NCBI RefSeq assembly: GCF_002443255.2
Contig: NW_019211454.1
Coordinates: forward strand, 9,446,248-9,510,247
DNA from: Varroa destructor
Taxonomy: Eukaryota > Arthropoda > Arachnida > Mesostigmata > Varroidae
Direction of reading: 5' to 3'
Length of the DNA stretch: 64,000 bases
The position numbers and the translations under genes were made by a program. The notes under the pieces are model-generated. The model had not been told where the DNA came from, ran no database searches, and worked only from the letters and a program-made list of their open reading frames with translations. This document shows, piece after piece, positions 60,762-64,000 of the stretch (the stretch's first letter is position 1; every line of letters begins with the position of its first letter).

Positions 60762-61832
60762 GTAATTTCTACGCTCATGATGAGTATGTACATCCCGTAG
60801 AAGTTAAAGGAAATGCCCTCCGTCATGTTTCTGGTTACTGTTTCGATAGTTGTTGCCGTCGCAGCAAAATTATCCTGTGTACCTTAAAAATAGCTTCGCG
60901 TCTGGTGTCGTCTATAAAGCTAGACGTCATTAGAAAACCTTTTTCAGGAGAGGAAAAACTTACGATCTTGAAGCGTATCTTTCGACCAAGGGTCGCCAAA
61001 CAGACCAAGTGCGTTTTCAGCGTACTCTCACTGGGCTTTTTCGTTTGTCTTCTACCTTTATCTAGACGATTCTATGTGGAAGACTTTGCAAATCGCCACG
61101 AAGAATATTCTACCCACAGGCTTGGTCAAATGCCTTGAAGCTTGTAGCTATTCAATACAAGGTAGCAAAAGACATAACAACTGTTTTGGCATGATATCTT
61201 TTAATTGGGTTATTCAGTTTATTGTAGAAACCTTCTATTGTGCAAATTCTGTATTCCATAGCCGATAAAATGAACTTGAGGCTTTCGCGGATGAGTTTGC
61301 GTCATGAACATGTACACTATGCCGCGAGAAAGGTGCACATCCTAAAGCTAATTCTTCACGTACCAAGCTAGACACGTTTAAGTATGTTTGTATTTCGAAA
61401 GCAGTTGCTGTTATTGTTGTTAAGCAATAGACCACGTGAGTTCAAGAAAGTAAGCTATGTTCTATGGCTAGAATGTAAGCAGATTTGAGCGAAAATCCAT
61501 AAACCACAATAACATATAGTGGAGTTTCATTAAGTTCTTGGAGTTGGAAAAGTAAGTTCCTGATTACTTACATAACACATCGCTGCTTTCACCTATTCAG
61601 GCTCATTATAAATTTGGCAGTTGACGAGTTCGACGACCTGTTTAAATAACTTCCATATTGCATATATTTATACACTCTGAACATACTGTTAATAGATAGT
61701 GGCCTTGATTGGCCACGTTAACGCGGACATAAATTATGCCTGCAGCGGCTGTAAGACTAGCTTACGAAATCGATACAGCAAGTTGTTTACATAAAAAATG
61801 CAGGAAACCGTAACAAGGTTCATACCCCCTCC

Positions 61833-61874
61833 CCCTCGCCCTCGCCCTCGCCCTCGCCCTCGCCCTCGCCCTCG
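61833..61874. repeat. (CCCTCG)7 hexanucleotide minisatellite
   Basis: Seven exact hexamer units in C-rich flanks. The 89-codon plus-strand frame across it (61798-62067) reads as Pro-Arg repeats and the minus-strand frame as Gly-Arg repeats. Both are products of the repeat rather than evidence for a gene. Confidence 0.95.
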
Positions 61875-62722
61875 CTTCGACCCCCTTGCCCGCCCGCCTA
61901 TCCCACGAACACAAAGGATCACCAATGGACGAACCGTATTCTTTCTATGGATTATGTATTCCAAATATATAGTAGTTGCAATACAGGTGCAGATAGAATG
62001 CACTAATGCAGATAAACAGGGACTCGTTCACGGTTTCGGTATAGTTTGCGCATCGCGTCCTCGATAGCAGGTGAGATCACAGACGCGACGCTTCAGACAA
62101 TAACGCTGTTTGCAGGTTATTATCACACGATTAGTAAGTATATCTACAGTTACCAACAACGGTCATTGACGTTGTCGTGGCGCGACTTTTGTCGTTATGG
62201 CCGCTTATGCAGCTGCGTTCGCAGCTGAGGACAATGAAGTCTTCGGTTATCTATTGTTACTTGAAGCATCGACGTAGCATACATCGTGTAAAATGTGCCA
62301 GGCCACAGACGACCACTGGCCAAAACAAATAGATTAGTTAGGAAGGTGTTACAGGTCGTCTTTGTTCTATGGAAATAGAGATTGGCGGTGCAACCTAAAA
62401 GGTAGCACATTGTATGTGTATCCTAATAAGCGTCTTATGATGAAGCTGACGTTGATAAACACTCGATCATGACAATACGTATAAATAGCAAAGTAATCAC
62501 ACTGCCCAAATAACCCACAACACTTCAGACGTATTTAGAAATATACGCAAAAAGAATAATTTCGCAGAACCGTACGCAGACTTCGGATTAATTACTGTCC
62601 GTTCCACCCGACCAGTTTCGAAGGCTGCGAATCTACGCTACTTCAGATGCTTGACCGAATAATTTAGGCCAACCTTTTATTGCTGAACTGTTGCTAACCT
62701 GCTTTGCATTGTGGGGTTTCAG

Positions 62723-62936
62723 GTGGAATCCTGCTTTCTCTTGGATCTGCCACGGCAGATATCATGAAGATTGCCACTTCCTGAGTACCACCGGCTGAAT
62801 AGGTGTCCTGTACCAGTTGCATGACTGCTCCGAGCCAACGATCAGCAAACTGCCATTTGCAGTCATAGGAAACAATTCAACATCAACGACAACAAAAAAA
62901 ATAGGAGGGAAAAATCACACGCACCTACAAATCGCG
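62723..62936 (+). other. Putative 5' leader of the right-end gene, with two short upstream ORFs
   Basis: A TTTCAG acceptor (AG at 62721-62722) with a GCTAAC branch-point-like motif at 62693-62698 opens this exon. The leader turns CAA/ACA-rich just before the start codon. It holds two upstream ORFs: 62764-62784 (6 codons plus stop) and 62821-62868 (15 codons plus stop). The coding frame is open back to 62799, where a TGA ends it. Translation from a spliced upstream exon in another arrangement is not excluded, for instance with an acceptor near 62,860. Confidence 0.5.
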
Positions 62937-64000
62937 ATGGATTACTACGATCGTTCAGTTAGTCGGGCCCGCGGCCGACTGATCGCATCTAGACAAGCCT
63001 TCTTCGAACAGGTGGCTTGTCCCCAGTCTGCGCGAAATGGCCCAGACCCTAACATGAACATCACAAATCTGGTCGACGAAAAACTCGAAAAATTTACCCG
63101 CTCCACGCAGGAGGCAACGAAGAACCTCGCAAAATCTACACCCGACCTAACGGCGCTCGAGGAGAACGCCAATATTAGGGTGAGTCAGCATCTATCCAAA
63201 TCGCGCGGCAACTTGAACCAGACATTCGACAGTTCGCTATTCGTTCCACAACGTAATAGTGCCACTGTCACCGAGCTGGACAATCCCGGTTCAGTATCAG
63301 CTAGCAAATCGTTCAGTTCCTACTTCACCCACAAAAAGCCACCACTTCCACCAAAAAAGCCCTCATCTCCTCCACCGCCTACACCTGTCAGAGATTTTAG
63401 CAATGGCGGCAATAAGGAAAACCGAGAACCGTCTGTGATCGGCCAGACTCAAGCTAATTATACTCAGACAACAACGCCTTTGGGGGCAGCAGTAGGAGCT
63501 AATAGTATTAATACCAGCAGCTGCAAGATATCGGAATTCGATCGTATCGTCAACTCGATTAAATCCACGGACACATATCGCCGATACAAAAATCATCCAT
63601 TGCTTGCCCAGCCACCGGATATGCGTCGACGCAGTAAGAGTCTCGGTTTCCTGGAATTCGACGAAGACGACAACTGGATACTGCCGGTTTCAGCAAAGGT
63701 GTCCGTTGAGCCGGTGTTTCCTGAACTCAGCGAACGTTCCGTGTCAACGACCCATCTTGCCAAAAAGTCGGGCAGCTCAGTGGGTGCCGGTGGTTCATCG
63801 GAGGATGGAGGCGCTAGCGGCACAACCGATGATGAAGATGACGTCCCTATTCCGTGCAATCGCTTGACAGCAGCTAAATCCGAGTATGAGCTACGAGTTG
63901 AAAAATCTCTTAAAAACCTCAACCTGCCCGATTGGTACACGAAGTCGAGCCGGCCGTCAAGCCGGGCGTCGATTTTGTCTGGTCGTGGCACACCTGCCAT
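62937..64000 (+). CDS. Partial large exon: proline-rich, low-complexity scaffold-type protein
   Basis: A frame of 354 codons from the ATG at 62937 is open to the window edge, so the gene is truncated on the right. A stop-free run this long cannot be chance at this composition, and GC is higher than in the flanks. Visible features are as follows. A basic N-terminus (S-R-A-R-G-R). An S-T-P-D-L site (67-71). A proline-rich stretch at 133-150 with a class II SH3-ligand pattern (P-P-L-P-P-K at 135-140). A basic phosphosite-like cluster R-R-R-S-K-S at 230-235. An F-L-E-F-D-E-D-D-N-W patch (238-247). A Gly/Ser then acidic run (279-302). A conserved-looking K-S-E-Y-E-L-R-V-E-K-S-L segment leading to L-P-D-W-Y at 330-334 and a Ser/Arg tail. 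There is no signal peptide or membrane segment, so it is probably a cytoplasmic or cytoskeletal signalling scaffold whose catalytic or binding domains lie further right. I cannot name the family. Confidence 0.9.
   Translation, partial: MDYYDRSVSRARGRLIASRQAFFEQVACPQSARNGPDPNMNITNLVDEKLEKFTRSTQEATKNLAKSTPDLTALEENANIRVSQHLSKSRGNLNQTFDSSLFVPQRNSATVTELDNPGSVSASKSFSSYFTHKKPPLPPKKPSSPPPPTPVRDFSNGGNKENREPSVIGQTQANYTQTTTPLGAAVGANSINTSSCKISEFDRIVNSIKSTDTYRRYKNHPLLAQPPDMRRRSKSLGFLEFDEDDNWILPVSAKVSVEPVFPELSERSVSTTHLAKKSGSSVGAGGSSEDGGASGTTDDEDDVPIPCNRLTAAKSEYELRVEKSLKNLNLPDWYTKSSRPSSRASILSGRGTPA

Larger units (their letters stand above)
60228..62722. other. Non-coding stretch upstream of the right-end gene
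   Basis: Contains the (TC)n and (CCCTCG)n repeats listed separately and a 7-bp CAGCTGC/GCAGCTG hairpin at 62210-62227. No exon is supported. If the right-end gene starts far upstream, this is intron. Confidence 0.45.

Noticed and set aside
61798..62067. 89-codon Pro-Arg repeat frame
   Set aside because: Direct product of the hexanucleotide repeat in one frame; the opposite strand gives an equally long Gly-Arg frame.
63593..64000. 135-codon minus-strand open frame
   Set aside because: Antisense shadow of the strong plus-strand exon, created by its GC-rich codons; no start context or domain of its own.
1..64000. CRISPR arrays, operons, phage or bacterial mobile elements
   Set aside because: No spaced direct repeats, no ribosome-binding-site-led gene chains and no intact transposase; the split genes and simple repeats show an animal-type genome.

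Overview
This is a eukaryotic, animal-type genomic window. It is AT-rich and intron/intergene dominated, with many (TA)n, (TC)n, (TAA)n and (CAG)n tracts and no operon-like packing. The two genes I can defend are both split by GT-AG introns. An arthropod, possibly a chelicerate such as a mite, fits the composition and gene structure, but nothing here fixes the taxon.

Left part (1-28,650). The only firm gene is a minus-strand homologue of the Hsp70 co-chaperone DNAJC12. It is represented by a J-domain exon (9980-10201) and the terminal exon (8318-8572), joined by a 1.4 kb GT-AG intron. The exon that should carry the start of the J domain lies at higher coordinates and I could not find it. A 20-bp perfect hairpin and a cluster of short ACCATAT-type repeats lie just downstream of the stop, probably in or beside the 3' UTR. 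A GC-richer block (about 13.2-15.7 kb) carries several adjacent, mutually frame-shifted minus-strand open frames that look like decayed coding sequence. A perfect 23-bp hairpin lies at 25.46-25.51 kb, and a candidate small secreted-protein gene at 25.9-26.3 kb.

Middle (28.65-62.7 kb). A CpG-rich segment holds three CAGCTG E-boxes, a TATA box and an ATG-free GC-rich stretch ending at a splice-donor match. I read it as a plus-strand promoter with a non-coding first exon. The rest is mostly non-coding with microsatellites and a few weak candidate exons (37.2, 40.0, 43.7 and 59.6 kb).

Right end (62.7-64.0 kb). A splice acceptor and a 5' leader with two short upstream ORFs precede a long plus-strand coding exon. 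It runs off the window and encodes at least 354 residues of a low-complexity, SH3-ligand-bearing scaffold-type protein whose family I cannot name. The CpG-rich promoter may belong to this gene, which would give it a first intron of about 33.5 kb; that link is inference.

With this base composition, stop-free runs of 100-140 codons are expected by chance more than ten times in six frames of 64 kb. ORF length alone was therefore not accepted as evidence, and most isolated ORFs are omitted.
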